A stretch of 64,000 nt of DNA from Streptomyces rishiriensis (GTDB lineage Bacteria > Actinomycetota > Actinomycetes > Streptomycetales > Streptomycetaceae), in the NCBI RefSeq assembly GCF_030815485.1, contig NZ_JAUSWV010000002.1, positions 4,216,001-4,280,000 on the forward strand, read 5' to 3'. The translations under genes were made by a program, and so were the position numbers. Of the stretch, positions 53,172 through 60,793 are shown piece by piece. The notes beneath the pieces are model-generated. The model was not told the origin of the DNA. It saw nothing but the letters and a program-made list of their open reading frames with translations, and searched no databases. How positions within the stretch are numbered: position 1 is the first letter of the stretch; each line of letters begins with the position of its first letter.

Positions 53172-54325
53172 GCGGATCCGCTACCGACGGAGAGCTTTCC
53201 AGAGGCCCCGGCGAGGGCACGCGCGCGGTGCGGGCGGGGTTGCCCGAGCCGGTGAAGTACGAGCCGACCCTTCCCGGGCCGGTGTTCGCAGCGCACTTCC
53301 ACCTGCCGGGCGAGCCGACCGGCCCGTACACCTACGGCCGTGACGAGAACCCGACGTGGACCCACCTGGAGCACGCCATCGGCGAGCTCGAGGCACCGGG
53401 CCGGGACGACGTCGAGACGCTCGTCTTCGCCTCCGGCATGGCCGCGATCTCGTCGGTGCTGTTCTCCCAGCTGCGGGCCGGGGACACCGTCGTCCTGCCC
53501 GACGACGGCTACCAGGTGCTGCCCCTGGTGCGCGCGCAGCTCGAGGCGTACGGCATCGAGGTACGCACCGCGCCGACCGGCGACGACGCCCAGCTGGACG
53601 TCCTGGACGGTGCGAAGCTGCTGTGGATCGAGTCCCCCTCGAACCCGGGGCTCGACGTGTGCGACATCCGGCGGCTGGTCGAGGCGGCACACGCGCGTGG
53701 TGCTCTGGTGGCTGTGGACAACACGCTCGCCACCCCGCTCGGCCAGCGCCCGCTGGAACTCGGCGCCGACTTCTCGGTGGCCAGCGGCACCAAGCAGCTC
53801 ACCGGTCACGGCGACGTCCTCCTCGGCTACGTCACCGGGCGGACCGGTACACCGATGTCAGCCGTACGCCGCTGGCGCAAGATCGTCGGGGCGATTCCCG
53901 GGCCCATGGAGGCCTGGCTCGCACACCGGTCGATCGCCACCCTCCAGATGCGCGTCGAGCGGCAGAACAGCACCGCCATGGCCGTGGCCCAGGCACTCCG
54001 GGAAAGGCCCGAGGTGACCGGGCTGCGGTACCCGGGGCTGCCGGACGACCCGTCCCACAAGGTCGCCTCGCAGCAGATGCGTCGCTACGGATGCGTGATC
54101 TCCTTCACGCTGTCGACGCGCGCGCGTGCCGAGCGTTTCCTCGACGCCCTGCGGCTCGTGGACGACGCGACGAGCTTCGGCGGGGTGCGCTCCACCGCGG
54201 AACGCCGCGGACGCTGGGGCGGGGACGCGGTGCCGGAGGGCTTCATCCGGCTGTCCGTCGGTGCCGAGGATCCCGAGGACCTGGTGGCGGATGTGCTGCG
54301 TGCGCTCGAGGAGTCGGCACGGTGA
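53168..54325 (+). CDS. Cystathionine gamma-lyase/synthase-type PLP enzyme
   Basis: A 385-residue member of the Cys/Met metabolism PLP family. TYGRDENPTWTHLE, FASGMAAISSVL and the PLP lysine in SGTKQLTGHGDVLLGY are typical; the C-terminal FGGVRSTAERRGRWG holds the substrate-carboxylate Arg. Lyase or synthase activity cannot be separated by eye, although the length and ending favour a lyase. ATGA coupling to ptpA is notable. A strong hairpin terminator follows. Confidence 0.88.
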   Translation: MSGSATDGELSRGPGEGTRAVRAGLPEPVKYEPTLPGPVFAAHFHLPGEPTGPYTYGRDENPTWTHLEHAIGELEAPGRDDVETLVFASGMAAISSVLFSQLRAGDTVVLPDDGYQVLPLVRAQLEAYGIEVRTAPTGDDAQLDVLDGAKLLWIESPSNPGLDVCDIRRLVEAAHARGALVAVDNTLATPLGQRPLELGADFSVASGTKQLTGHGDVLLGYVTGRTGTPMSAVRRWRKIVGAIPGPMEAWLAHRSIATLQMRVERQNSTAMAVAQALRERPEVTGLRYPGLPDDPSHKVASQQMRRYGCVISFTLSTRARAERFLDALRLVDDATSFGGVRSTAERRGRWGGDAVPEGFIRLSVGAEDPEDLVADVLRALEESAR

Positions 54326-54366
54326 CCGCCTTACGGACGCCCCGTCGGGGCCCCGCTACGCACAAC

Positions 54367-54405
54367 GGACGGTCCGAGCCTCCCCCCTCGTGGCTCGGAC
54401 CGTCC
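54367..54405 (+). terminator. Hairpin terminator
   Basis: A perfect 14-bp stem (54367-54380 with 54392-54405; arm GGACGGTCCGAGCC) encloses an 11-base loop, 42 bases after the stop codon of the PLP enzyme. There is no U tract, as usual in this GC-rich genus. Confidence 0.8.
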
Positions 54406-54484
54406 TCGGTTCTGCGCGCGAAGAACCGCGTCGACAAGGCTAGTTGACTCTGTGTCAGTGTCCAATCACAGTAGCGGCAGAGAG

Positions 54485-54502
54485 CTATCGACTTATTTAT
54501 AG
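54485..54502 (+). promoter_or_regulatory. LysR-type operator candidate
   Basis: CTAT-N10-ATAG in an A/T-rich island fits the T-N11-A motif of LysR regulators, 52 bases before the LysR gene. Autoregulation is inferred. Confidence 0.45.
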
Positions 54503-54553
54503 TTGGGCCTTGCCTCAGGTCTGGAGGAGAGGCGGGAAAGAGGGAGGACGCCC

Positions 54554-55459
54554 ATGGATCTGGCCTTGCTGCGCACCTTCGTGACCGTGCACCGGGCCGG
54601 CTCCTTCACTCGCGCCGCCGCTCTGCTGGGGCTGTCCCAACCGGCCGTCACATCCCAGATCCGCACGCTGGAACGGCAGCTGGGCCGCCCCCTGTTCCTG
54701 CGGCAGGCCCGCGGCGTGACACCGACCAGCATCGGCGACGAGCTCGCCCACAAGGCCGCTCCTCATCTCGACGCCCTGGTGGAGATCGCCGGAACCGGTC
54801 CCGGCGACGAGGCCGCCGAGCGGACCCTGCACCTCGCCGGTCCCCCCGAATTCACCGCGGAGCGAGCTCTTCCGGCACTCACCGAACTCTCCGGTGACGA
54901 CGGCCTGGGGTTCGCCCTGCGTGCCTCCTTCGGAAACGCCGAGGAGGTCCTGGAAGGCCTGGCAGCCGGCCATCACGACCTCGCCATCAGCACGGCGCGA
55001 CCGCGCGGGTCGCTGCTGACGGCGACGCCGTTGTGCGACGAGGAACACGTCCTGGTCGCCGCCCCGCAATGGGACGAGCGGATCGACGCCGGCAACCTGT
55101 GCCGCAAGGGCGTGTCCGCGCTGGAGAACCTCCCGGTCGTCGAAGTCCACGAGTCGCTGCCCCTGGTGTCCCGCTACTGGGCCTCCGTCTTCGACTCCCG
55201 GCCCGCCGCCTCGGGCACCGTCATCGTGCCCGACCTGCGCGCGGTCCTCGCGTGCACTGCCGCGGGCGCCGGGCTGGCGGTCCTGCCCCGCTATCTGTGC
55301 GCGGCGGCGCTGGAGCGGGGTGACATCGTCGCGCTGCATGAGCCGGCGGTGCCGCCGCTACGGACGTACGTTCTCGTGGCGCGCACCGGAACGCTGGCGA
55401 CGCCGCATATCGCGCGGGCCCATGAGTGGCTGCTGGGCGCGGCCACCGCGTGGTACTGA
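54554..55459 (+). CDS. LysR family transcriptional regulator
   Basis: A 301-residue regulator. The helix-turn-helix is in FVTVHRAGSFTRAAALLGLS followed by QPAVTSQIRTLERQLGRPLF. An effector domain follows with the usual AGLAVLPRYLC near the end. ATG 54554 has GGGAGGA upstream. The adjoining genes do not suggest a target. Confidence 0.92.
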   Translation: MDLALLRTFVTVHRAGSFTRAAALLGLSQPAVTSQIRTLERQLGRPLFLRQARGVTPTSIGDELAHKAAPHLDALVEIAGTGPGDEAAERTLHLAGPPEFTAERALPALTELSGDDGLGFALRASFGNAEEVLEGLAAGHHDLAISTARPRGSLLTATPLCDEEHVLVAAPQWDERIDAGNLCRKGVSALENLPVVEVHESLPLVSRYWASVFDSRPAASGTVIVPDLRAVLACTAAGAGLAVLPRYLCAAALERGDIVALHEPAVPPLRTYVLVARTGTLATPHIARAHEWLLGAATAWY

Positions 55460-55512
55460 CCCGGTTTCCGCGCGTCGGCGCAGAATGAGCTCATCCGATG
55501 GCCTCTCCCGAT

Positions 55513-55526
55513 GTTTCACGTGGAAC
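55513..55526. other. parS-like site
   Basis: GTTTCACGTGGAAC has one mismatch to parS. It lies 22 bases before the NUDIX gene start. Confidence 0.75.
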
Positions 55527-55547
55527 CAGCGGGGCCACATTTCTCCC

Positions 55548-56030
55548 ATGACCGTCCGACCCGTGGTCAAGCGCACCGCACGAGCCGTTCTGCTCGACGG
55601 CGACAACCTGATCCTGATCAAGCGCACCAAGCCCGGTGTAGATCCCTACTGGGTCACGCCCGGTGGCGGGGTCGAACCGGACGACGCGACCGTGGTGGAC
55701 GCCTTGCACCGCGAGGTGCACGAGGAACTCGGCGCCAAGATCACCGACGTGGTGCCCTGCTTCGTCGACACCGTCGAACACATCGGTGACGACGGGGGTG
55801 CGACCGGCGTGAAGGTGCAGCACTTCTTCGTCTGCCGTCTGGAGTCCATGGACCCGTCCCAGCGACACGGCCCCGAGATCGAGGAACCCGCCGGCGAGTA
55901 CGAGATCGTCCGCGTGCCGTTCACCCGGGTCGGGATCGCCTCCGTCCACCTCGTGCCGCTGTCCCTGCGGCACTACCTCGACGGAAACATCGAGGGCGTC
56001 CGCGCCATGCACGCGCCCGACCTCGGCTGA
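55548..56030 (+). CDS. NUDIX hydrolase
   Basis: A 160-residue NUDIX protein. The box reads GGGVEPDDATVVDALHREV with EELGAKI, matching GX5EX7REUXEEXGU. It hydrolyses a nucleoside diphosphate linked to another group, which one is unknown. ATG 55548 begins MTVRPVVKRTARAVLL. The parS-like site upstream lies in its leader. Confidence 0.92.
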   Translation: MTVRPVVKRTARAVLLDGDNLILIKRTKPGVDPYWVTPGGGVEPDDATVVDALHREVHEELGAKITDVVPCFVDTVEHIGDDGGATGVKVQHFFVCRLESMDPSQRHGPEIEEPAGEYEIVRVPFTRVGIASVHLVPLSLRHYLDGNIEGVRAMHAPDLG

Positions 56031-56101
56031 GGTCATGAACCCGGCACCGAAACGTCCCGTCCGACGCCCCGGTCAATCTCTGCGCGTGCCGTAGAACGGC
56101 A

Positions 56102-56734
56102 TCAGCGCTCGCGGCACACCAATGCGTAGGCGTCCCACAGGTCTCTCCCCACGTAGGAGTGGGTCGCGAGGCCCGCCAGATGGTGATCCGAGTTGACGGC
56201 CACGGATACCGGCACGACGCCGAACAGATCCTTGTCGGAGAGCGAATCGCCGTAAGCGACGCAGTCGTCCCGTGTCACTCCGAACTCCGCGCAGAGCCGG
56301 TCGGCGATCAAAACCTTGGCCGCGGCGCTGAGCACTCCCGCCGGGTCCACGCGCTCGGTGAAAGGGACCGCCGGGAAACGGGACCCGTACGCCGCGTGAG
56401 CGCCCCAACCGGTGAGTCTTTCCACGAAGAAGGAAGGCGAGAGCGACACGACCGCGCAGTACTCCCCCCTGCGCCTTATCTCGGCCCAGACATCACGAAT
56501 GCGTGCCAGCCACGGCGCTCCGTCGAACGCCGCCGTCACATGCTCCTCGGTGAGCTGCGTCCAGAGGTCGTAGACCTGCGTCGCGTACTCCGGCGGCCCG
56601 ATCAGCCCCGCCGAGATGGAACGCTCCAGCAGCACCGTCTCTGCCTCCCGGCCGAGTTGGCGGGAGATCTCCAACGGAGCGGATGTCCCGTGCAGCAGCG
56701 TGCCGTCGAGGTCGAACAGGTGAAGTCGCGCCAT
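56102..56734 (-). CDS. HAD-IB phosphatase (phosphoserine phosphatase-like)
   Basis: A 210-residue HAD protein with motif I FDLDGTLLHGT, motif II VVSLSPSFFVERL, Lys in AAAKVLIAD and motif IV AYGDSLSDKDLF. It resembles SerB-like enzymes, but substrate is open. ATG 56734 stands 6 bases after TAGCCT with no Shine-Dalgarno sequence, so it is probably leaderless. It converges with the NUDIX gene. Confidence 0.88.
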   Translation of the reverse strand: MARLHLFDLDGTLLHGTSAPLEISRQLGREAETVLLERSISAGLIGPPEYATQVYDLWTQLTEEHVTAAFDGAPWLARIRDVWAEIRRRGEYCAVVSLSPSFFVERLTGWGAHAAYGSRFPAVPFTERVDPAGVLSAAAKVLIADRLCAEFGVTRDDCVAYGDSLSDKDLFGVVPVSVAVNSDHHLAGLATHSYVGRDLWDAYALVCRER

Positions 56735-56801
56735 GGCCCGAGGCTAACGGGCGGTCCCGGCCCGACCGTGACGGCGGTTCTCCCGAGCTGCCGTTCGCCC
56801 T

Positions 56802-56815
56802 GTTTCACGTGAAAC
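56802..56815. other. parS site
   Basis: Perfect GTTTCACGTGAAAC lies in the divergent spacer between the HAD and GNAT genes. Confidence 0.92.
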
Positions 56816-56930
56816 AGTCACGCGCCGTCGGCTCGAGGACGTGGGTGATGGGCCATGCATGGCCAAAAGCACATACCTCCCCGGGGAAACCGGTGGACGC
56901 CGACGGTACGGGTCGGACAGCCTGAACCGC

Positions 56931-57797
56931 GTGCCGACTCCTTCCCTCTCCGCTTTGCCCGTCCGTCGTCTGACGCACCGCGATCTCACCGCATGCGCCG
57001 ACCTGTCCGAGGATCGGGGGTGGCCGCGCGAGGAGCACAAGTGGGGCCTGCTCCTGTCGGCCGGGAGGGGTTACGGCATCGACGATCCCGACGGCGGACT
57101 CGTCACTGCCTGCGTCGTCACCGAGTACGGTCCGCACGGGCGCCCCACCCTCGGTGCCATCGGCATGGTGCTGGTGGCCGAACGCCACGCCCGGCAGGGC
57201 ATCGGTCGGCGGCTGATGCGGCACGTCGTCTCCCTGATGGGCACCACCCCGCTGACTCTGCACGCCACGCCGAACGGCCGTCCGCTCTACGAGGAGCTGG
57301 GATTCAAGACCACAGGCCGGGCGGAAATGGTGCGTGGCCGTCTCACACCGGACGCAACGACGTCGGGCGTTGTCACCCGCGCGGCCACGGCCGAGGACCT
57401 CATCGCGATCATCCGTCTCGACGAGGAAGTCTTCGGCACCGATCGGACGCACGTGATCACCCGCCTGCCCGCCTTCGCCGACCAGTTGCGGGTCGCCGAG
57501 GACGCCGGCCGGATCATCGGTTACGCGGCCGCATGGCCCAACATGGAGACCCAGGTAGTGGGCCCGCTGATCGCCAGGGACACGGAGACCGCGAAGGTCC
57601 TGCTGACCTCTCTCGCCGCCCGCACCGACCGACCGCTGCGCACCGACATCGACGTACGGCACGAGGAACTGCTGGCCTGGGTGAAGGCACGGGGCCTGGA
57701 GTCCGTCGCCTTCAACGCCGTGATGACCCACGGGATCACGGCGTTGCCGGGGGACTGGCGCCGCAGGTTCGCTCCGTTGACGGTGGCGGCCGGCTGA
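56931..57797 (+). CDS. GNAT acetyltransferase with two GNAT-like domains
   Basis: A 288-residue protein. The N-terminal GNAT domain has the acetyl-CoA loop VLVAERHARQGIGRRLMRHV and the ending NGRPLYEELGF. The second half (TRAATAEDLIAIIRLDEEVF onward) repeats the fold in a divergent form, as in proteins with a C-terminal DUF1248-type domain. GTG 56931 is 7 bases after CAGCCT; in-frame ATGs at 56841 and 56859 would add unlike sequence. The substrate is unknown. Confidence 0.85.
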   Translation: MPTPSLSALPVRRLTHRDLTACADLSEDRGWPREEHKWGLLLSAGRGYGIDDPDGGLVTACVVTEYGPHGRPTLGAIGMVLVAERHARQGIGRRLMRHVVSLMGTTPLTLHATPNGRPLYEELGFKTTGRAEMVRGRLTPDATTSGVVTRAATAEDLIAIIRLDEEVFGTDRTHVITRLPAFADQLRVAEDAGRIIGYAAAWPNMETQVVGPLIARDTETAKVLLTSLAARTDRPLRTDIDVRHEELLAWVKARGLESVAFNAVMTHGITALPGDWRRRFAPLTVAAG

Positions 57798-57813
57798 GCC
57801 GGACGAGACGGCA

Positions 57814-57850
57814 GAACGCCGGTTCCCGTGGTGGTCGGAAACCGGCGTTC
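57814..57850. terminator. Bidirectional hairpin terminator
   Basis: An 11-bp stem (GAACGCCGGTT, 57814-57824, with 57840-57850) lies between two convergent genes and can serve both. Confidence 0.75.
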
Positions 57851-57866
57851 CGGCGGACGTGTCAGA

Positions 57867-58286
57867 TCAGACGAGCGTCTCCACGGCGGCCGTGGCGAAA
57901 CCGTGGTCCTGCTCCGGGGCGCCGCCGCCGACCCCGAGGGCACCGATCAGCCGGCCGTCGCGGTGTACCGGCACCCCGCCCGCGATGAACAGCAGCGGCC
58001 GGTCGAGCGCGGTGGGCAGGGTGTGGAAGGGGCCACCGGGCTGCACGGCGTCGACGAGGTCGGCGGTGGGGGCGTTCAGCTGCAGCGCCGTGTACGCCTT
58101 GCGCGTGCTCGTCTCCCCGGAGATCAGTACGGCCCGGTCATCGCGCCGGAAGGCCAGCAGATGGCCGCCGGCGTCCAGGACGGTGACGCTGACCGTGACC
58201 CGGGCGGCCTCGGCTGCCCGGCGGGCGGCCGTGACGAGGGCTTCGGCGTCGTGAATGGTCAGAGGCGCGACGGTGGTGGTGCTCAT
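57867..58286 (-). CDS. GlcG/HbpS family haem-binding-type protein
   Basis: A 139-residue member of PF03928 (GlcG/HbpS). IHDAEALVTAARRAAE, SVTVLDAGGHLLAFRRDD and GGVPVHRDGRLIGALGVGGG mark the fold. Streptomyces HbpS binds haem and signals to SenS-SenR, but this copy has no signal peptide and no kinase gene beside it. ATG 58286 has GGAGAA upstream. It is downstream of the MFS gene on the same strand and may be coexpressed. Confidence 0.85.
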   Translation of the reverse strand: MSTTTVAPLTIHDAEALVTAARRAAEAARVTVSVTVLDAGGHLLAFRRDDRAVLISGETSTRKAYTALQLNAPTADLVDAVQPGGPFHTLPTALDRPLLFIAGGVPVHRDGRLIGALGVGGGAPEQDHGFATAAVETLV

Positions 58287-58432
58287 GGGGGGAGCTTCTC
58301 CTTGCGATGTTGTCGAGGCTTGTCTGGGTTCGGCGTGACCGAGGTCTCGGTGCCGAGGTCGATGCGGTCGAGGCCCCCGGCTGATCAGGGACGCTCGCCG
58401 ACTCACCGGGACGGCCCTGTGATCGGCGTGTC

Positions 58433-59650
58433 TCACCGCTGGACGGCGGTCCGCCGCTCGACGGGCACGCCGCCGGTGACCACGGCGTCGGCAGCGGCAG
58501 GGGGGTGGTCGCGGCGCTCCAGTGCGGCCGAGACGACGGCGAGGAGCAGGGCGCCCGCGGCGAGGGCGGCGCCGACCCAGTTCGGGGCGGTGTAGCCCAG
58601 TCCGGCCGCGATGACGAGGCCGCCGAGCCAGGCGGACAGCGCGTTGCCGAGGTTGAAGGCGCCGATGTTCACCGCCGACGCCAGGGTCGGCGCGCCGTGA
58701 GCCTGGTCCAGGACGCGCTTCTGGAGAGGCGGGACGGTGGCGAAGCCCAGGGCGCCGATCAGCACGATGGTGACGGCCGCCAGACCCTTGTTGTGCGCGG
58801 TGAGCGTGAAGAGCGCCAGGACGACCGCCAAGGCGCCCAGGGAGACGTACAGCATCGGCATCAGCGCACGGTCGGCGTACCTGCCGCCGACGAGGTTGCC
58901 GCCGACCATGCCGAGGCCGAACAGGATTAGCAGCCAGGTGACGGATCCGTCGGCGAAGCCGGCCACGTGCGTCATCATCGGCGCGATGTAGGTGATGGCA
59001 GCGAAGACGCCGCCGAAGCCGAGGACCGTCATCGCCATGGCGAGCAGCACCTGGGCGTTCTTGAAGGCGGCCAGCTCGTGCCGCAGGTGCACCCCCTCGG
59101 CTCGCGGCATGTCGGGCACCAGCTTGGCGATGCCTGCCAGGCCCACGACGCCGAGCACGGCGACGACGGCGAAGGTGACGCGCCAGCCGACGCTCTGTCC
59201 GACGAGGGTCCCCAGCGGAACCCCCACGACGTTGGCGACGGTGAGACCGGTGAACATCATCGCGATGGCTCCCGCCTTCTTGTCCGGGGCGACCAGGTCA
59301 GCGGCGACGACCGAGCCGATGCCGAAGAAGGCGCCGTGGGCGAGGGACGCGACGACGCGGCCGACCAGCATCACGCCGAACGACGGGGCGACGGCGGACA
59401 GCAGGTTGCCGACGATGAACAGGCCCATCAGCATCATCAGCATCCGCTTGCGGGAGACCTTGGTGCCGAGGACCGTCATGAGCGGAGCGCCGAACATGAC
59501 ACCGAGCGCGTAGCCGGTCACCAGGAAGCCGGCCGTGGGGATGGAGACTCCGAAGTCGCCCGCTACCTCGGGCAGCAGACCCATGATCACGAACTCGGTC
59601 GTACCGATGCCGAAGGCCCCGATCGCGAGGGCCAGAAGCGCGAGAGGCAT
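58433..59650 (-). CDS. MFS efflux transporter (DHA1 type)
   Basis: A 405-residue transporter of the AraJ/Cmx drug-proton antiporter group. It has twelve helices and starts with ALAIGAFGIGTTEFVIMGLL, with GAPLMTVLGTKVSRKRML as the loop 2-3 motif. The divergent MarR gene and shared operator suggest drug-inducible efflux. ATG 59650 is taken; a GTG at 59662 is followed at once by a TTA codon, which would subject it to bldA control. Confidence 0.9.
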   Translation of the reverse strand: MPLALLALAIGAFGIGTTEFVIMGLLPEVAGDFGVSIPTAGFLVTGYALGVMFGAPLMTVLGTKVSRKRMLMMLMGLFIVGNLLSAVAPSFGVMLVGRVVASLAHGAFFGIGSVVAADLVAPDKKAGAIAMMFTGLTVANVVGVPLGTLVGQSVGWRVTFAVVAVLGVVGLAGIAKLVPDMPRAEGVHLRHELAAFKNAQVLLAMAMTVLGFGGVFAAITYIAPMMTHVAGFADGSVTWLLILFGLGMVGGNLVGGRYADRALMPMLYVSLGALAVVLALFTLTAHNKGLAAVTIVLIGALGFATVPPLQKRVLDQAHGAPTLASAVNIGAFNLGNALSAWLGGLVIAAGLGYTAPNWVGAALAAGALLLAVVSAALERRDHPPAAADAVVTGGVPVERRTAVQR

Positions 59651-59704
59651 AGGAGGTAACACCTTCCAGACGATTGCAGATGCGCTTTACGTGCGTTCAC
59701 AATA

Positions 59705-59729
59705 GTTGCAGACGCGGGCTACATGCAAC
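59705..59729. promoter_or_regulatory. MarR operator candidate
   Basis: GTTGCA-N13-TGCAAC lies between the divergent MFS and MarR genes. TTGCAGAYGCG is also directly repeated (59676, 59706), and another TTGCAG lies at 59739. Confidence 0.55.
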
Positions 59730-59791
59730 CGCCGTCTATTGCAGGGTTGCTCTATCCTGGTGTCAGCCGCTCCGGGACGGAGGAGAATCCC

Positions 59792-60265
59792 ATGACTGCG
59801 ACGGACCCCGCGCTCACCGCTCTCGCCCAGGGCTGGTGCGCCCTCTCCCTGCTGCACGGGAGGATCGAGGCCCACATCGAGCGCGCGCTACAGACCCGGC
59901 ACGACCTGAGCGTGCGCGAGTACTCCCTGCTCGACGTGCTCAGCCGGCAGCACGACGGCAACGGGGGGCATCTGCAGATGAAGCAGGTGGCCGACGCCGT
60001 GGTCCTCAGCCAGAGCGCGACCACCCGGCTGGTGACCCGACTCGAGGACCGTGGCCTGCTCGAGCGCTACCTGTGCCCCACCGACCGCCGGGGCATCTAC
60101 ACCAACGTCACCGACGCCGGTCTGAAGCTGCTCGCCGAAGCCCGTCCGACCAATGACGCCGCCCTTCGCGAGGCACTCGACGAAGCCGCCAAGAACGCCG
60201 AACTGGCCCCGCTGGTACGGGTCGTGGAGTCACTGAGCACACCCGCCGCCGCCCTGGGCGCTTAG
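59792..60265 (+). CDS. MarR family transcriptional regulator
   Basis: A 157-residue winged-helix repressor. LSVREYSLLDVLSR, then KQVADAVVLSQSATTRLVTR and LEDRGLLER, with wing TDRRGIYTNVTDAG. It should repress the divergent MFS gene and itself, and be released by a small aromatic molecule. ATG 59792 has GGAGGAGAA upstream. Confidence 0.93.
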   Translation: MTATDPALTALAQGWCALSLLHGRIEAHIERALQTRHDLSVREYSLLDVLSRQHDGNGGHLQMKQVADAVVLSQSATTRLVTRLEDRGLLERYLCPTDRRGIYTNVTDAGLKLLAEARPTNDAALREALDEAAKNAELAPLVRVVESLSTPAAALGA

Positions 60266-60275
60266 GGTTGCGAGC

Positions 60276-60728
60276 ATGGGAGATCTTGAAATACGGGCCG
60301 CCGTCGCCGAGGACATCCCCGCGATCGTCGGCATGCTCGCGGACGACCCCCTGGGCGCACAGCGCGAGTCGCCGGACGACCTCGGCCCCTACCTGACCGC
60401 GCTGGAACGACTCACCGCCGACCCGAACCAGCGCCTGGTCGTCGCCGTCCGCGAGGGACGGGTCGTCGGGACGCTTCAGTTGACGATCATCCCCGGCCTG
60501 TCCCGGCGAGGTTCCACCAGGTCGGTCGTCGAAGGCGTGCGAGTGCACGCCGACGAGCGCGGCAGTGGCCTGGGCACGCGGTTCATCGAGTGGGCGATCG
60601 AGGAATCCCGGCGCGAGCACTGCCAGTTGATACAGCTCACCTCCGACAATACGCGCGCTGACGCACACCGCTTCTACGAGCGTCTGGGCTTCGTCGCGTC
60701 ACACGTGGGCTTCAAGCTCCAGCTCTGA
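60276..60728 (+). CDS. GNAT family acetyltransferase
   Basis: A 150-residue GNAT protein with VRVHADERGSGLGTRFIEWA as the acetyl-CoA loop and DAHRFYERLGFVASHVGFK at the end. ATG 60276 follows TAGGGT (60263-60268) by exactly 7 bases and overlaps no ribosome site, so it has its own leaderless promoter despite being 10 bases from the MarR gene. The substrate is unknown. Confidence 0.9.
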   Translation: MGDLEIRAAVAEDIPAIVGMLADDPLGAQRESPDDLGPYLTALERLTADPNQRLVVAVREGRVVGTLQLTIIPGLSRRGSTRSVVEGVRVHADERGSGLGTRFIEWAIEESRREHCQLIQLTSDNTRADAHRFYERLGFVASHVGFKLQL

Positions 60729-60746
60729 AGCGTCCTCGCCCCACAA

Positions 60747-60778
60747 AAGCGCCTTGTTTCACGTGAAACAAGGCGCTT
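60747..60778. terminator. 32-bp perfect palindrome: terminator-like hairpin with parS core
   Basis: Arms of 16 bases (AAGCGCCTTGTTTCAC and its complement) meet with no loop bases. The central 14 bases (60756-60769) are a perfect parS. The palindrome lies between two convergent genes, where a bidirectional terminator is expected. Confidence 0.85.
60756..60769. other. parS site
   Basis: Perfect GTTTCACGTGAAAC forms the centre of the palindrome at 60747-60778. Confidence 0.92.
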
Positions 60779-60793
60779 CCTCCTCGCGAGCGG

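Noticed and set aside
53713..53721. Single DnaA box TGTGGACAA in the PLP enzyme gene
   Set aside because: It is one isolated box encoding conserved VDN, so it is likely chance.
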